A stretch of 61,273 nt of DNA from NCBI GenBank assembly GCA_034676185.1, contig JAUCCN010000007.1:1-61273 (forward strand), given 5' to 3'. Below the pieces are notes generated by a model. It saw nothing but the letters and a program-made list of their open reading frames with translations, was not told where the DNA came from and ran no database searches. The position numbers were made by a program, and so were the translations under genes. Below, one piece after another: positions 35,043 to 46,393 of the stretch (the stretch's first letter is position 1; each line of letters begins with the position of its first letter). The DNA comes from UBA7396 sp034676185. GTDB taxonomy: Bacteria; Patescibacteriota; Gracilibacteria; BD1-5; UBA6164.

Positions 35043-38000
35043 TTATTCTCTCAAAACTTCTTTCCAAAATTCTATATTTGAAATCTTTTGCCATGCATCT
35101 CTTAATTCCTCTAAAAAATCTTCCAAATCTTCTTGAGTATAAGAAACACTTACATATTCACATTTTCCAGTTTTTCATTCTACAAAATCAAGAGCGAGTT
35201 CCCCCACACTAAATCTATTTTTCAAATCATTACAATTTTCAACCATCAATTTATAAAATAAAAGTTGTCTAAAATATCCTCATTCTCCTATCTTTTTTTC
35301 TCAAAGTTTATCAATTCACTTTATTGTTCCAAGAGTTTTTACACTTCCTGTTTTGTAATCAACCAAAGCAATTTGCTCTTGAAACAGGCTTCATTGTCAT
35401 AAAAAAGAAATATGCGGCGTTGTTGCTTCTCAAATAATTTCAATTTTATCAATTTTTCAAGTAAGAGGAATTCATTCAAATATAATTTGCTTTGGAGAAA
35501 AATTATATTCAGTTGCAAAGGTTTGTCTTGAATTTGAAGAAAAAATAGGATAATATATATTGAGTCCATTTACTCACCTTTCTAAAACTCTTGCATATTC
35601 TTCAGAAGTGAGGTCATATTTTTTTATTTCATCTATAAATATATTTTTTAAATCTTGAAGAGAAAAAATATTTCCCTTTGATTTTTCTATAGTCGCAATT
35701 TCTAAAACTTTATGATAAGCACTTCCAAACATCAAATTTTCATTACTCAAAAATGGATAGCGAAATATTACTTCTCTTAAAAACTTTTTTGGTTCTTCTA
35801 AAAATTTATTTAAATCTGTTGGAGAAAGTTTATAGTTTTGTAAAAAGGTTTCTATATATTCAAGTTCTTCATTTGAAGTTTTAATAAGTGGATTTTGAAG
35901 CATACTTGAAACGAGAAATGCTTTTGTTTCTTCTAGTGAAATTTCTAATTTTTTTTCTTCTGGTGAAATTCAAGTTTCTAAAACGAAACTTGACTGAATA
36001 AGTGGTTTATTTTCTTTTGATGCAGGCAAAGTAAAAATAAGCCCTTCTTTTGCTCTCGTCATCGCTACAAAAAAAAGTCTTCTTTCTTCCTCCAGAGCAA
36101 TTTCCTTTTCTAATTCTTTTTGTTCCTCTTCTCTATCAGCAAATTGAAGCCCATCTCCCATCATCCCAAGAGGAAGTTTAAGTTTATCTGGAATAGCTTT
36201 TTGTCTCCAATTTCCTTCATACACTTCTGGAATAAATACATAATCATACTCAAGTCATTTTGAAGTATGAGCTGTTAAAATTTCTATATTTGAGTGAGCC
36301 GTTGCAAAAGCATCTCTATTTATCGGAAGTGAGAATTTTTTATGAAGTTCAAATTTTGCTAAAATATTTTTGAGAGTGATTTCATTATTATTTTCTATGT
36401 ATAACTTTATTTTATTTACCAAAGTAAAAATATCTTGCAAATCATTAAAATCTCAATGTGCTTCAATATATTCAAAAATACACAGTTTTTCTAAAATATT
36501 TCTTATGAGTGAAGTAATTCCTCCATTTCACATATCTGATTGTAAAGCAACTATTTGCTCTCTAAAAGCAATTATTTTTTGCATATTTTTTGTATTTGCT
36601 TTTGCATATTCATCGGTTTCTATATCCTTTATGATATCCCAAATTCAAAGCTTAAACTTATTTCTTGAATAATTTTTTTGATAGAGATTTCTTGCCATAT
36701 ATAAAACATCGATATTTTCTACATCAATAATATCACTTCTCAAAATATTTAAAAATTTTTCATCATTAAAATAAGGATCGCAAATAAGAGCAAAAAAATC
36801 AAGTAAAAATTGTACAAAATGATTATTGAGAATATTAGAATTATTTTTTGAAGTAATAGAAAGTCATTTTTGTTTCAAAAAAAGTGACCATTCTTCTACT
36901 TGTTTATTTTTTTTCACAATGATAGCAAAAGTTTTTTCTGGAGTTTGAAGTCTTTTTATTTCATTATAGACAAAAAGTTTTTCTTTTATATCATTTTCAA
37001 GCACATAAAAATGATTTCATTTTTTTTGAGAATGTGGCGATTTTGCTGTTAGATTTTTATTTATAGAAGAAATACGATTTGAAATCCTTGCATTATTATT
37101 AGAAATAAGAGTTTGTGACAAATCAAGAATATCTTGAGTTGATCTATAATTATCATCAAGAACTACCATTTTTGTGAGTGGATATTTTGATACAAAATCA
37201 AGCATATTTTCAATATTTGCTCACTGAAAACGATAGATTGATTGATCGTCATCTCATACAACTAAAACATTTTGTTCCTCTTTATTATACTCTAAAATCA
37301 AATCAATAATTTTATTTTGTGAATTATTAGTGTCTTGAAATTCATCAATCATAATAAATTGAAATTTTTCTGAATAATATGCTAAAATTTCATTATCAGT
37401 TTCAAATTTTTGAGTTACAAACTGAATCATATCAGCAAAATCATAATATCAAAAATCTTTCATTTTTTTATTATATTCTACATAAAGTAGGTTTAATTCA
37501 GAGAGTTTTTTAATATGTTTTTCATATATTTCACTATCTTTTTGTCTTCTTTTTTCTAAGTCTCTAATTCTTTTATTGTGTTCTAAATCAAGTAATTTTT
37601 GATCGTATGTTTTTTGCAAATTTTCTATAATTTTTTGAAATTTTTCTGGAGTAATTCCTTCTGATTTTAGTTTTGAAATTCTATCTTTTATATCTTTCAA
37701 ATAAGCAAATCTGTCTACTGAACTAAAAAGCTCTTTCACCGTTCCAAGAGAAATACTCGTGTCAAGAGACTCACTTATTATTTCGTAAGATTCAATATCA
37801 TCAACAACTTGTTTTGCTCTCTCTTCTAAAAATTTTTCAGGAAAATCACTAATTACTTCTGAAGCAAAAGCATGAAAAGTAGTCACTTTCACTTTATATC
37901 AAATAGATCATAAAAACTGAGAAAGTCTTTTTTTTATCGCAATTACTCCTGCTTCTGTAAAAGTAGTAATGAGAATATTTTCAGGATTTATTCCAGTTTG

Positions 38001-38153
38001 TAAAATAATATTTGCAGTCCTGAGTGCTATAATCTGAGTTTTCCCTGTTCCTGGCCCAGCAACTACCATCACTGGTCAATAAATCGTATCTACAGCTTGT
38101 TTTTGGTTTGGATTAAGTTTATTATATTCTTTTTCAAAGATATCTTGTTTCAT
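35043..38153 (-). CDS. UvrD/PcrA-type helicase with C-terminal PD-(D/E)XK nuclease domain
   Basis: 1,036 codons. SF1 motifs in order: Q-motif LNPNQKQAV, Walker A VVAGPGTGKTQ, motif Ia TTFTEAG, Walker B MIDEFQDTNNSQ, motif III LVVGDDDQSIYRFQGA, motif IV VVLDDNYRSTQDIL, motif V ILTAHTSKGLEYDYVFI and motif VI EERRLFFVAMTRAKEGL. A coiled-coil insertion lies at residues ~150-230. The last ~260 residues carry SPTDLNKFLE, FGSAYHKVLE and QIALVDYKTGS, the RecB/Cas4-like nuclease motifs. It unwinds and cuts DNA in repair or recombination, similar to AddA/RecB-type enzymes. It stands 93 bp upstream of the pilin gene on the same strand. Confidence 0.93.
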
Positions 38154-38249
38154 GCAAAAAATTTAAGAAATAGTTTTTTGTATTATATAAATTTTTTGAG
38201 AGAATGGAAGTTTTTTGTCTTTTAATTACAAAAAATATTCTTATAAAAA

Positions 38250-38555
38250 CTATATTTTATCTATTATTTTTACCCTTGAATATCATGTTTTAAACTCTCC
38301 ATCTACATATATTCCATCTATATGTTCTATTTTAGTGGTTCTTGTAAAGTTTTCATTTGGTATTCTTGCTTCCAATACTCTTAAAGTATCTACTTCTGGT
38401 CTACTTATTTTACCTGCAAGTATTCTCTCAACTAATTCTTGATAAAGCGAAATAACTAATTCCTGATTTAATTCTGCTACTAAACGTCTTTTTTCTGGTA
38501 ATCATCCGCTCGGTCCTCTTAATCATTCTATAGTATCTAATGTAATCTTATTCAT
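38250..38555 (-). CDS. Small soluble protein, unknown
   Basis: 101 codons. A TGA after EFKT is read as Gly and the protein ends GYSRVKIIDKI at a TAG. Visible features: LRGPSGGLPEKRRLVAEL, a helical middle (ELVISLYQELVERILAG), and RPEVDTLRVLEARIPN. No membrane segment. A possible promoter (38729-38756) lies ~175 bp upstream, giving a long leader with an imperfect hairpin at 38569-38602. Family not recognised. Confidence 0.6.
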
Positions 38556-38776
38556 AATTACGTGTTAAAAAATAAAAAGTTCCTCAAAACTTGAAGAACT
38601 TGTCAGCTGGTATAATCAAACAACAAAAAACTAATCCTTCAAAAAGAACTTATTAAAGAAAAAGAAAAAATAAAAATATTTTTTTAGATTTAACATAATT
38701 TTAAAAAATTATTATTAAGTAATATTTTTATATTGATAAAAATAAATTTGTCAAATATTTTGTATCATCTCCTATA
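38556..38776. other. Intergenic: long leader of the 38250-38555 gene
   Basis: No gene seen. It contains a possible minus-strand promoter (TTGACA 38756-38751, 16 bp, TATAAA 38734-38729) and a weak hairpin (GTTCTTCAAGTTTTGAGGAAC on the minus strand) near 38578-38600. Otherwise very AT-rich. Confidence 0.45.
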
Positions 38777-39688
38777 CTATTTTTTCTTTCTAAAAATACT
38801 CACCACTTCTAAAAAAGTAAATAGAAGTAGAAGATTTACAAAATATAAAAATACTTGGTGATGATAAATATAAGCACTTATTTTATCTCAAAGATTTACA
38901 AATAAAAAGATTATCAGCAAAAAACTCATAATTATTTTTGAATAATTATTCTGAATAAAAAGTTTTAATTTTTCTTCTTCTAAAGCTTTTACATATTTTT
39001 GATGAAGAAATATAAAAAATATTGATGCTGCAAATATAAAAAATGGAAATAAATTAGTAATATGAATTGTTTTTTCAATATCAGGAGTTCATTTTATAAG
39101 CATTTCAATAGCTACAAAAAGTATTACTAAAAGTCAAATCCATTGAATAATTGGATATTCTCCTAATTTTTTTGCAATATAATTTGAAGCAAATGCCATA
39201 AGTAGTATAGAAAATACCAATCAAATTCATAAAGTAACAATATTTCCATGACTTGCTCAAGCAACTGCTAATACATTATCCAAACTCATAGAAACATCCG
39301 CAATAATAATAGTCCAAATTGCAGAAGCATATCCTATTTGCTTCACTCCAGTTTGAAGAGCTTCATCCTGATGTTCTCCTCCATTTCTAAGTTCTTTATA
39401 AAACTTCCAAACTACATATAATAATAAAATTCATCAAGCAAATCTCAATCCCGTAATATTGAGCAAAATAGTTGCAAAAAATGCAAAAATAACCCTTAAA
39501 ACAGTTGCCACTATTATTCAAATAGTAATTGCTTTTTTTCTAAGTGCTGGAGGAAGTTTTCTTGTTGCCATTCAAATAACAATAGCATTATCTCAGCTCA
39601 TCACAATATCAATAATAATGATATTTACCAAAGCCAAAAATCAAGCAAGAGTAAATAAAAGCCAAAAATCTTGTATAATTTGTTCCAT
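38777..39688 (-). CDS. TerC/YjbE-family integral membrane protein
   Basis: 303 codons with about seven to eight membrane helices. The paired acidic motifs of the TerC family are present: DIVMSGDNAIVIGMATRKLP (residues ~27-46) and IIADVSMSLDNVLAVAGASH (residues ~120-140). These Asp residues are thought to bind metal ions within the membrane; the family is linked to manganese export and metalation of secreted proteins. A long ~100-residue C-terminal hydrophobic extension ends in FRKKK. The next gene upstream, ThyX-like, is 18 bp away on the same strand. Confidence 0.85.
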
Positions 39689-39706
39689 AATTATGGGGAT
39701 TAAAAA

Positions 39707-40837
39707 TTAAAATCTTATATATCTAGCAAATATTGGAGAAAGTTTTTTAAACTCTTTATAGAGTTCTGCTTGTATATCTGTAAATATTTTATCATTGAAA
39801 TTATATTCAAAAAATTCAACGAGTTCTATAGGGTTGAGTTCAACGGTTGTTCTTACTAAATGTGCATTTGCTCATAAATAAAATAAAATATTTTTTTCTG
39901 ATAGAGCAATCTTTTGAGCAAAAATAGTAATTTGAGTTAAAATATCATCAAATTTTGCTTGTATATTTTGATATTCTTTTTTTTCTAAAAATTCTGGATA
40001 ATCATATCCTAAAATCGGAAGAGAATTTTGTAAAACTCAAAAATGAGGAAAAATATATTTTAACTTTGTATAATGAAAAAAATCAAGTGTCAATTCAAAA
40101 CTCAAACTTGCATGTCCAAATTCATACGGTAAAATATCTCACTTTTTTCTTTCTCAAAGCGAAAGTTTAAAAAGTACATCTTTATCAGAATTATCCATAT
40201 TTTCTACAATATCTATCGATTCATCAACAGAAAGTCATTCACTCGAAAGATTTTTGAAAAGAAGTGAGGTAATGATTTGATTATCAAAATCTCATTCAAA
40301 TATCACAGAAACTTGTTCATTTGCTTCTATTCATTGAAAAAGTCCAGCCTGTTCTTCATCGTATTCATTTGAATAATTTTCAGATATAAATTTTCTTAAT
40401 TTTACTTGATTAATAAGAGGATTTTCACTAAAATTTCAAGAAATATTTTGCGTTTCAAATGCTTTTTTTATATTTCATAAAATATTTCTTATTTCATGAA
40501 CTTCAAGTGCTGAAATAAGATGAATTATTTTTTGAATTTTATTTTTATGAAACGAAATTTTTACAGATACCAAAGCTGCAACTGGTAATAAATAATCTTT
40601 TAATTCAGGATTGGTTTGAGAAAAAGAAATCAACTCTTCCCCATATTTTTTATATTCTTCAAAAGACTCTGATAAAACAATATCATCTTCCTGATACATT
40701 TCTATTTTATCAGATTTTATGATTTGAACTTCTGCAACTTGATACAAATTATTTTGTAAAGAAATAGCTGAAACAAGAGATATTTTATCAATATTTATGA
40801 TAATATTTTCATCATTTTTTTGAACATTTACTGACAT
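39707..40837 (-). CDS. ThyX-like (flavin-dependent thymidylate synthase-like) protein
   Basis: 376 codons. Two half-similar segments suggest duplication: IQKIIHLISALEVHEIRNIL near residue 105-125 and the C-terminal half with PYEFGHASLSFELTLDFFHY, FYLGANAHLVRTTVELNPIE and LYKEFKKLSPIFARYIRF. The order (Y)E-H-A-S-x-F-E ... N-A-x-x-(L/R)...E-L resembles ThyX, but the flavin motif RHRxxS is not visible, so it may be non-catalytic. Its start overlaps the folA stop by one base (TAATG), implying coupled translation. Position with folA and thyA supports a thymidylate/folate link; the family call is tentative. Confidence 0.5.
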
Positions 40838-41349
40838 TATTTTTTATATTTAGAAAATAAATATTTTTCTTCTCAAACTGAGATGGTATCTTGAAAATAT
40901 GATGTATATTTTGATAGATCAACTTCCACAAATGTATCACATTCATGTGTTCCAGGAATATTTGTGAGATATATTTCATCTACAAGATTTTTTTGAAAGC
41001 TATAATTATAAATACTTGCTCATCAAATGATAAAAATTTTTTCAACTTCTTCATCTGCTTGAGCTTTTTCTATCGCATTTTCAATACTAGTAAATCATTC
41101 ATATATCTCTGAATTTTGAATTAGTGAAGAAACAACAAAATTTTTTCTTCCAGAAAATGGTCTGAATTTTTCAGGAATACTTTCCCAAGTTTTTCTTCCC
41201 ATAATAAGGGCATTTTTTTTATCTGGATTTTTTGTATCTAAAGTAATTTCTTTAAAGTTTTTTAGATCTGATTTCCAAGGAATATCATTTCATTTTCAAA
41301 TTCAAAATTCTTCATCTACTGCCAAAATGGCAATTATTTTTTTATTCAT
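40837..41349 (-). CDS. folA: Dihydrofolate reductase
   Basis: 170 codons. MNKKIIAILAVDEEFGIGK starts the fold, GNDIPWKSDLKNFK gives the substrate-binding W and D, followed by LIMGRKTWESIP (NADPH site) and IFIIGGASIYN (Gly pair, one TGA). It regenerates tetrahydrofolate, needed because ThyA oxidises it. It lies 11 bp downstream of thyA and overlaps the next gene by one base, forming the operon thyA-folA-ThyX-like. Confidence 0.95.
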
Positions 41350-41360
41350 ATTTTTTTATA

Positions 41361-42266
41361 TTAAACAGCAATCGGAGCTTTAATCGCAGGATGAGAGACA
41401 TAATCTTTCAACTCAAAATCATCAATTTTAAAATCAAAAATACTTTTTACTTCTGGATTTATTACAAGAGTTGGGAGAGGAAAAGTACTTCTAGAAAGTT
41501 GTTCTTTCACTTGATCAAAATGATTTGTATAAATATGCGTATCTCAAAGTGTATGCACAAAATCTCCATATTCTAAGCCACAAACTTGTGCAATCATCAT
41601 GGTAAGTAATGCATACGAAGCAATATTAAACGGAACTCATAAAAAAGTATCTGCTGATCTTTGATAGAGTTGACAAGATAATTTTCCATTTGCTACATAA
41701 AATTGAAATAATGTATGACAAGGTGGAAGTCATGATTTTGCCATTTCCTCAATTTCTACTGGATTCCAAGCTGAAACTATCATTCTTCTACTATCAGGAG
41801 AATTTTTTATTTGATTAATTACATTAGTAATTTGATCGATTCATCAAAAATCTCTCCATTGTTTTCCATAAACAGGTCAAAGTTCTCACCATTTTTTTGC
41901 AAAATCTGCATCATTTTTAATATTTTCTATAAATTCTTGCAGTTTTTCTGACCATTCTGGAGAATATTTTGGAAAATCTTTTTCTAAATCATTTGCTTTC
42001 AAATATGCCTGAAATGGCCATTCATTCCAAATTTTTACATCATTATCTACTAAATATTTAATATTTGTGTCTCCATTTAAAAACCAAATAAGTTCATGAA
42101 TAATTCCTCTCAAAAACATTTTTTTTGTAGTAAGAAGTGGAAAACCTTCACTTAAATCAAATCTCATTTGATAGCCAAAAATACTTTTTGTTCAAACTCA
42201 AGTTCTATCACTTTTAAGAACTCATTTATCCATAATAGTTGAGAGCAAATCCAAATATTGTTGCAT
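41361..42266 (-). CDS. thyA: Thymidylate synthase (folate-dependent)
   Basis: 301 codons. RTGVGTKSIFGYQMRFDL holds the phosphate-binding Arg, SWNPVEIEEMAKSGLPPCHT the catalytic Cys, LYQRSADTFLGVPFNIASYA the dUMP-binding block and HTLGDTHIYTNH the C-terminal block. It makes dTMP from dUMP with methylene-tetrahydrofolate. First gene of the thyA-folA-ThyX-like operon. Insert typical of the longer ThyA form (residues ~80-125, WNEWPFQAYLKAND). Confidence 0.96.
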
Positions 42267-42320
42267 AATTCGATAGTTAAAATTAAACAATTTCAGTATA
42301 TAAGAAGAGGAGAAAAAATC

Positions 42321-42362
42321 AAAAGAAAAAACCAAGATAGACACATCTTGATTTTTTCTTTT
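42321..42362 (-). terminator. Terminator of ychF
   Basis: Stem AAAAGAAAAAACCAAGAT / ATCTTGATTTTTTCTTTT with one mismatch and a 6-nt loop (AGACAC), directly after the ychF stop codon on the minus strand. Confidence 0.75.
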
Positions 42363-43438
42363 TAACTACTAAATTTAAATAGCATTACATCCCCATCTTT
42401 TACGATGTAATCTTTTCCTTGAAGTCCAACTTTTGCTTTTTCTCTTGCTCCAGACCATCATCCAGCTTCCACCAAATCAGCCCAATTTACCACATCAGCT
42501 TTAATAAATCATTTTTCAAAATCCGTATGAATTACTCCTGCTGCTTGAGGAGCAGTTGCACCAACTGGAATCGTCCAAGCTCTTACTTCTTTTTCTCCAG
42601 CTGTAAAATAATAACTTAATTCTAATGCATCATACGAAGCTTTGATAAGATTATCAAGTCCAGTGGTAATTAATCCCATTTCTGTTAAAAATTCTCTTCT
42701 TTCATCTTCGCTCATTTCAATCATATCAGCTTCAAGTTTTGCACAAATTGGCACTACTTTTGCATTGGTTACTCAAATAATTTCACTTAATTTTTCTTCT
42801 GAAGTATCCATCATTTCTTCTGAAACATTTACAGCATATACAAATTTTTTATTGGTAAGTAAATGTAAATCATCAAAATATTCTTGTTCTTCTTCAGAAA
42901 TTACTGAAATTGCAAGTTTTCCTTCATTTAAATCTTTTAAAACTCTTTCGTATACTTCTTGAGCCGTTGCTGCTTCTTTATTTGCTCTGGCTTTTTTTGC
43001 ATTGTCATTCACTCTTCTCCCGAGAGTGTCAATATCTGCTAAAATAAGTTCTGAATTGATAACTTCAATATCTCTTTTGGGATTTACATTTCCAGAAACG
43101 TGAATAATATCATCATTTTGAAATACTCTTACTACTTGTAAAATAGCATCTGCTTCTCTAATATTTGCTAAAAATTTATTTCCAAGTCCTTCTCATTTTG
43201 AAGCTCATTCAACAATTCCTGCAATATCAATAAATTCACAAGTTGCTGGAATTACTTTTTGTCCGTTTACTGCAGCTCTAATTTTTTCAAGTCTTACGTC
43301 ATTTACATTTACCATTCATACATTTGGTTCAATCGTACAAAATGGGAAATTCGCAGCCTCAGCAGCATAATTTTTTGTCAAAGCATTAAATAAAGTTGAT
43401 TTTCATACATTTGGAAGTCAAACAATTCCTACCTTCAT
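42362..43438 (-). CDS. ychF: YchF/OLA1-family P-loop ATPase/GTPase
   Basis: 358 codons, the usual length. MKVGIVGLPNVGKSTLFNAL is the P-loop (TGA at Gly of IVG and NVG, a decisive proof of Gly). PFCTIEPNV follows, then FIDIAGIVEGASKGEGLGNK is the G3 region; HVSGNVNPKRDIE and the coiled coil (residues ~130-165) come next. The C-terminal TGS domain reads REKAKVGLQGKDYIVKDGD. It binds ribosomes and hydrolyses ATP preferentially. Ends in LFKFSS. Confidence 0.97.
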
Positions 43439-43559
43439 TTTCTCATATTTAAAAAATAATTTCGCTTATTATATGAAAAAATCTCTCAAAGCAAAAAAGT
43501 TTTGAAAGATTTTAGATTTTCATTAAGATTTTATAAAAATATTTTTTTATTTTTCTATT

Positions 43560-44096
43560 ATGCTTGGTTATGAATTTGTTTTTCTGATTGCTTTCATTTT
43601 TTATGTGATTATTTTAAGTGTATTTTTAATAAAAAAATTATCAATTTGAAAGATAATATTCTATAGTTTATTTTATTTTTATATTATTGCTATTTTTGCT
43701 ATAACTCTTTTTCCAATACCAATTGCATGACTTGATGAGATAGCAAAATATGGTGGACAAAATAATAATTTTATACTTTTTCACTCTATTTTTGAAATTC
43801 TATTTGATAAACATCTGTATTATCTCATAAAAATAAAACAAATTCTCTGAAATATCATACTTTTTGTTCCTCTTGGATTTTTTCTTGGAATATTATGAGA
43901 AAAAAATAATTTGAAGAAAGTAGTTTTTATCAGTTTTCTCTTTGCTATTTTTATTGAATGTATTCAAGGAAGTATTGGGCTAATATTATGATTTCAATAT
44001 AGAAGTATGGATATTGATGATGTTTTTTTGAATATTTTATGATGAATGTTTGGTTTTTGCTTATATAAAATCAGTAAAAAAATATATTCAAAATAA
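43560..44096 (+). CDS. VanZ-like membrane protein
   Basis: 178 codons with four to five membrane helices. Key stretch: ILFVPLGFFLGILGEKNNLK and the end SMDIDDVFLNILGGMFGFCL, which matches the VanZ family signature (D-x-D-D-V-x-x-N-x-x-G). VanZ proteins occur in teicoplanin resistance but most members have no known role. A starting ATG lies 120 bp after the divergent ychF start. It is followed by a 270-bp gene-free stretch. Confidence 0.8.
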
Positions 44097-44259
44097 ATTG
44101 AACTATTTCATTTTTTCACTACAATTTAAGAATAATGATTGTGGATAGTTTGATTTTTTGTTTTGCTATTGAAAAATTGCTTGAATCCCAATCTTTGATT
44201 GGTTGAGTTTTTTGAAATAGTAAAACAAAAATTTTAAACTTTAATATATTCTCTATTTT

Positions 44260-44340
44260 CTTTAAAAATATTAATTTTTCTTACTGCGGAACTCGCTATG
44301 CTCGAACAGTCCTCGTTTCAAAAAATGAATATTTTTAAAG
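44260..44340. repeat. Inverted-repeat element with a GC-rich core
   Basis: Arms CTTTAAAAATATTAATTTTT (44260-44279) and AAAAAATGAATATTTTTAAAG (44320-44340) are imperfect inverted repeats. Between them is a core (44281-44316, containing CTGCGGAACTCGCTATGCTC) of about 50 % GC in a window of about 28 %. The outer bases TTAAACT (44234-44240) and AGTTTAA (44340-44346) also pair. It lies 20 bp before the M3 peptidase start. It could be a small non-autonomous mobile element or a long leader hairpin. Confidence 0.55.
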
Positions 44341-44364
44341 AGTTTAATCTATAACAAAAAAATT

Positions 44365-46362
44365 ATGACAACAGATGAAAGAAAACAAAAGATTTTGCAA
44401 GAAATTCAAAAAAATGAATTTCCTGATTTACATTTTCTCTATGAAAAAGAAAGTTTAGCACTTTTTGAAGAAATTTTAAAAGAACTTTTAGCTCAAGAAA
44501 AGCAAAAATTTACCACTTTTATATCAAAACCAAAAGAAGAAATTACTTTTGATGATTTTCAAGATTTCGATGCTTTGAGATATTTATTTATGCTCTTAAA
44601 TCATATCGATATGGTGGATAAATCAGAAATAAGTGAAAAAATTATTGAAGATTTTGAACCACTTTATACCGAACTTTCAAATGAAATGACTTTCAGTTTT
44701 CCATACTATGAAAGAGTTCTTACAGTTTTAGAAAATTCAAATCTTGATAGTGAGCAAAAAAGAATTTTAGAACTTGAAAAAAAATCTTTTGAACTGAATG
44801 GAATCAATTTAGAAAAAGATATTCAAGAAGAAATCAAAAAAATAAATCTTGAACTTTCAAAGCTTTCTTTGGAATTTCAAAATAATATTGTTGCTTCAAA
44901 AAAGAAATTTTTATACCATATTTCAAGTATTGATGCTATAAAAGAACTTCCAGAAGCAACTCTTGAAAATGCAAGAAAAAAAGCAGAACAAGAAGGAAAA
45001 AGTTGATATCTTTTTGATGCAGATCCAACAGCTTTTTGAGATATTATGGAGTATTGTAGTGATGAAAATGTGAGAAAAGATTTTAGTGAAGCAAGAAATC
45101 AATTCGCAACAGAATCTGAAAATGATAACAGAAAAGTGGTTTTAAATATTCTTAAATTGAAAGAAAAAAAAGCAAAACTTATGTGATATAAAAATTACTC
45201 AGAAGTTTCACTTGCAACCAAAATGGCAAAAGAACCAAAAGTAGTTTTTGAACTTTTAGAATGAATTACTCAAAAAGCAAGTGAAAAAGCAAAAAAAGAA
45301 ATAGAAGAACTCAAAAATCATTTTGGATTATCAAAATTACAATCTTGGGATAGTGCTTATTATTCAAGAAAATTAAAGCAAGAAAAATATTGACTTGATG
45401 AAAAAGAACTCAAAAAATATTTTGAATATGAAAATGTAAAAGCATATCTTTTTGATTTTATCCGTAAGTTTTATGGAATAGAAATGAAACAAATTGCAAC
45501 TCAAACATATCATAAAGATGCTCTTTTGTTTGAAGTATACAAAGATGGAAAACTTATTTCGTATTATTTACTTGATCCATTTTACAGAAGTGAAAAAAGA
45601 CCTGGAGCTTGGGCTGACAATCCAAGAGGAAGATTTGGTGAAAAAGTTCCTTTTATCGTAAATGTTTGTAATTTTCAAAAACAAGACTGACACACACTTT
45701 TAACTATGAGAGATGTAGAAACTTTATTTCACGAATTTGGACATGCACTTCATGAAATGCTATCTGAAAGCCAATATAGTGATTTAAGTGGTTTTAATGT
45801 AGAATGGGATTTTGTAGAACTTCCAAGTCAACTTCATGAAAATTGGGTTTGAGAAAGAGAAAGTTTAGAAAAACTTGGTCGTCATTTTGAAACAGGAACG
45901 TCAATTCCAAAAGAAATGCTTGATACTCTTGATGATTTAAAAACGTATATGAGTGGCCTTTTTACTTTAAGACAAAATGAATTTGCTTTACTTGATATGA
46001 AACTTTACAGTGAAAAAGCTCCTGAAACAGTAGAAGAACTCGATGAAAAAACACTGAAAATAACAAATGAAATTTCTCTTTTTACAAGAGATGAAAACTA
46101 TAAAATGTATGCGAGTTTTTGACATATTTTTGGTGGATGATATGCGGCTTGATATTATAGTTATATGTGGGCTGAGCTTTTAGAAGCTGATGTATTTGAG
46201 AGAATTAAAGAATTATGAATGTTTGAAAAAAATGTATGAGAGAAATTTATTGCTACTATTTTATGACAAGGAACCAGAAAAGAAGCAGGAAAATTATTTA
46301 GAGATTTTATGGGAAGAGAACTTTCAAATGTTGCATTTATGAAAAGAAAATGATTTATGTAA
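44365..46362 (+). CDS. M3-family oligopeptidase (oligopeptidase A/thimet-like)
   Basis: 665 codons. The zinc site HEFGHALHEML starts at residue 456 (His456, Glu457, His460), followed by SGFNVEWDFVELPSQLHENW, whose Glu is the third ligand. Substrate residues are in FGHIFGGGYAAGYYSYMWAE (mostly TGA-coded Gly). The family M3A cuts short peptides in the cytoplasm. No signal peptide. Long helical N-terminal half. Starts with ATG after an A-rich leader with no Shine-Dalgarno; a strong terminator follows. Confidence 0.95.
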
Positions 46363-46393
46363 GAAAAAAACTACCTGAATAGGTAGTTTTTTT
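46363..46393. terminator. Bidirectional terminator
   Basis: Hairpin AAAAAAACTACCTGAATAGGTAGTTTTTTT between convergent genes; the TAA of the minus-strand pilin gene (46392) sits at its edge. Confidence 0.88.

Noticed and set aside
34747..35094. Pilin start at 35094 (MAKDFKYRILE...)
   Set aside because: That stretch overlaps the coding end of the helicase (stop at 35043) and does not fit a prepilin leader; the ATG at 34950 gives a normal one.
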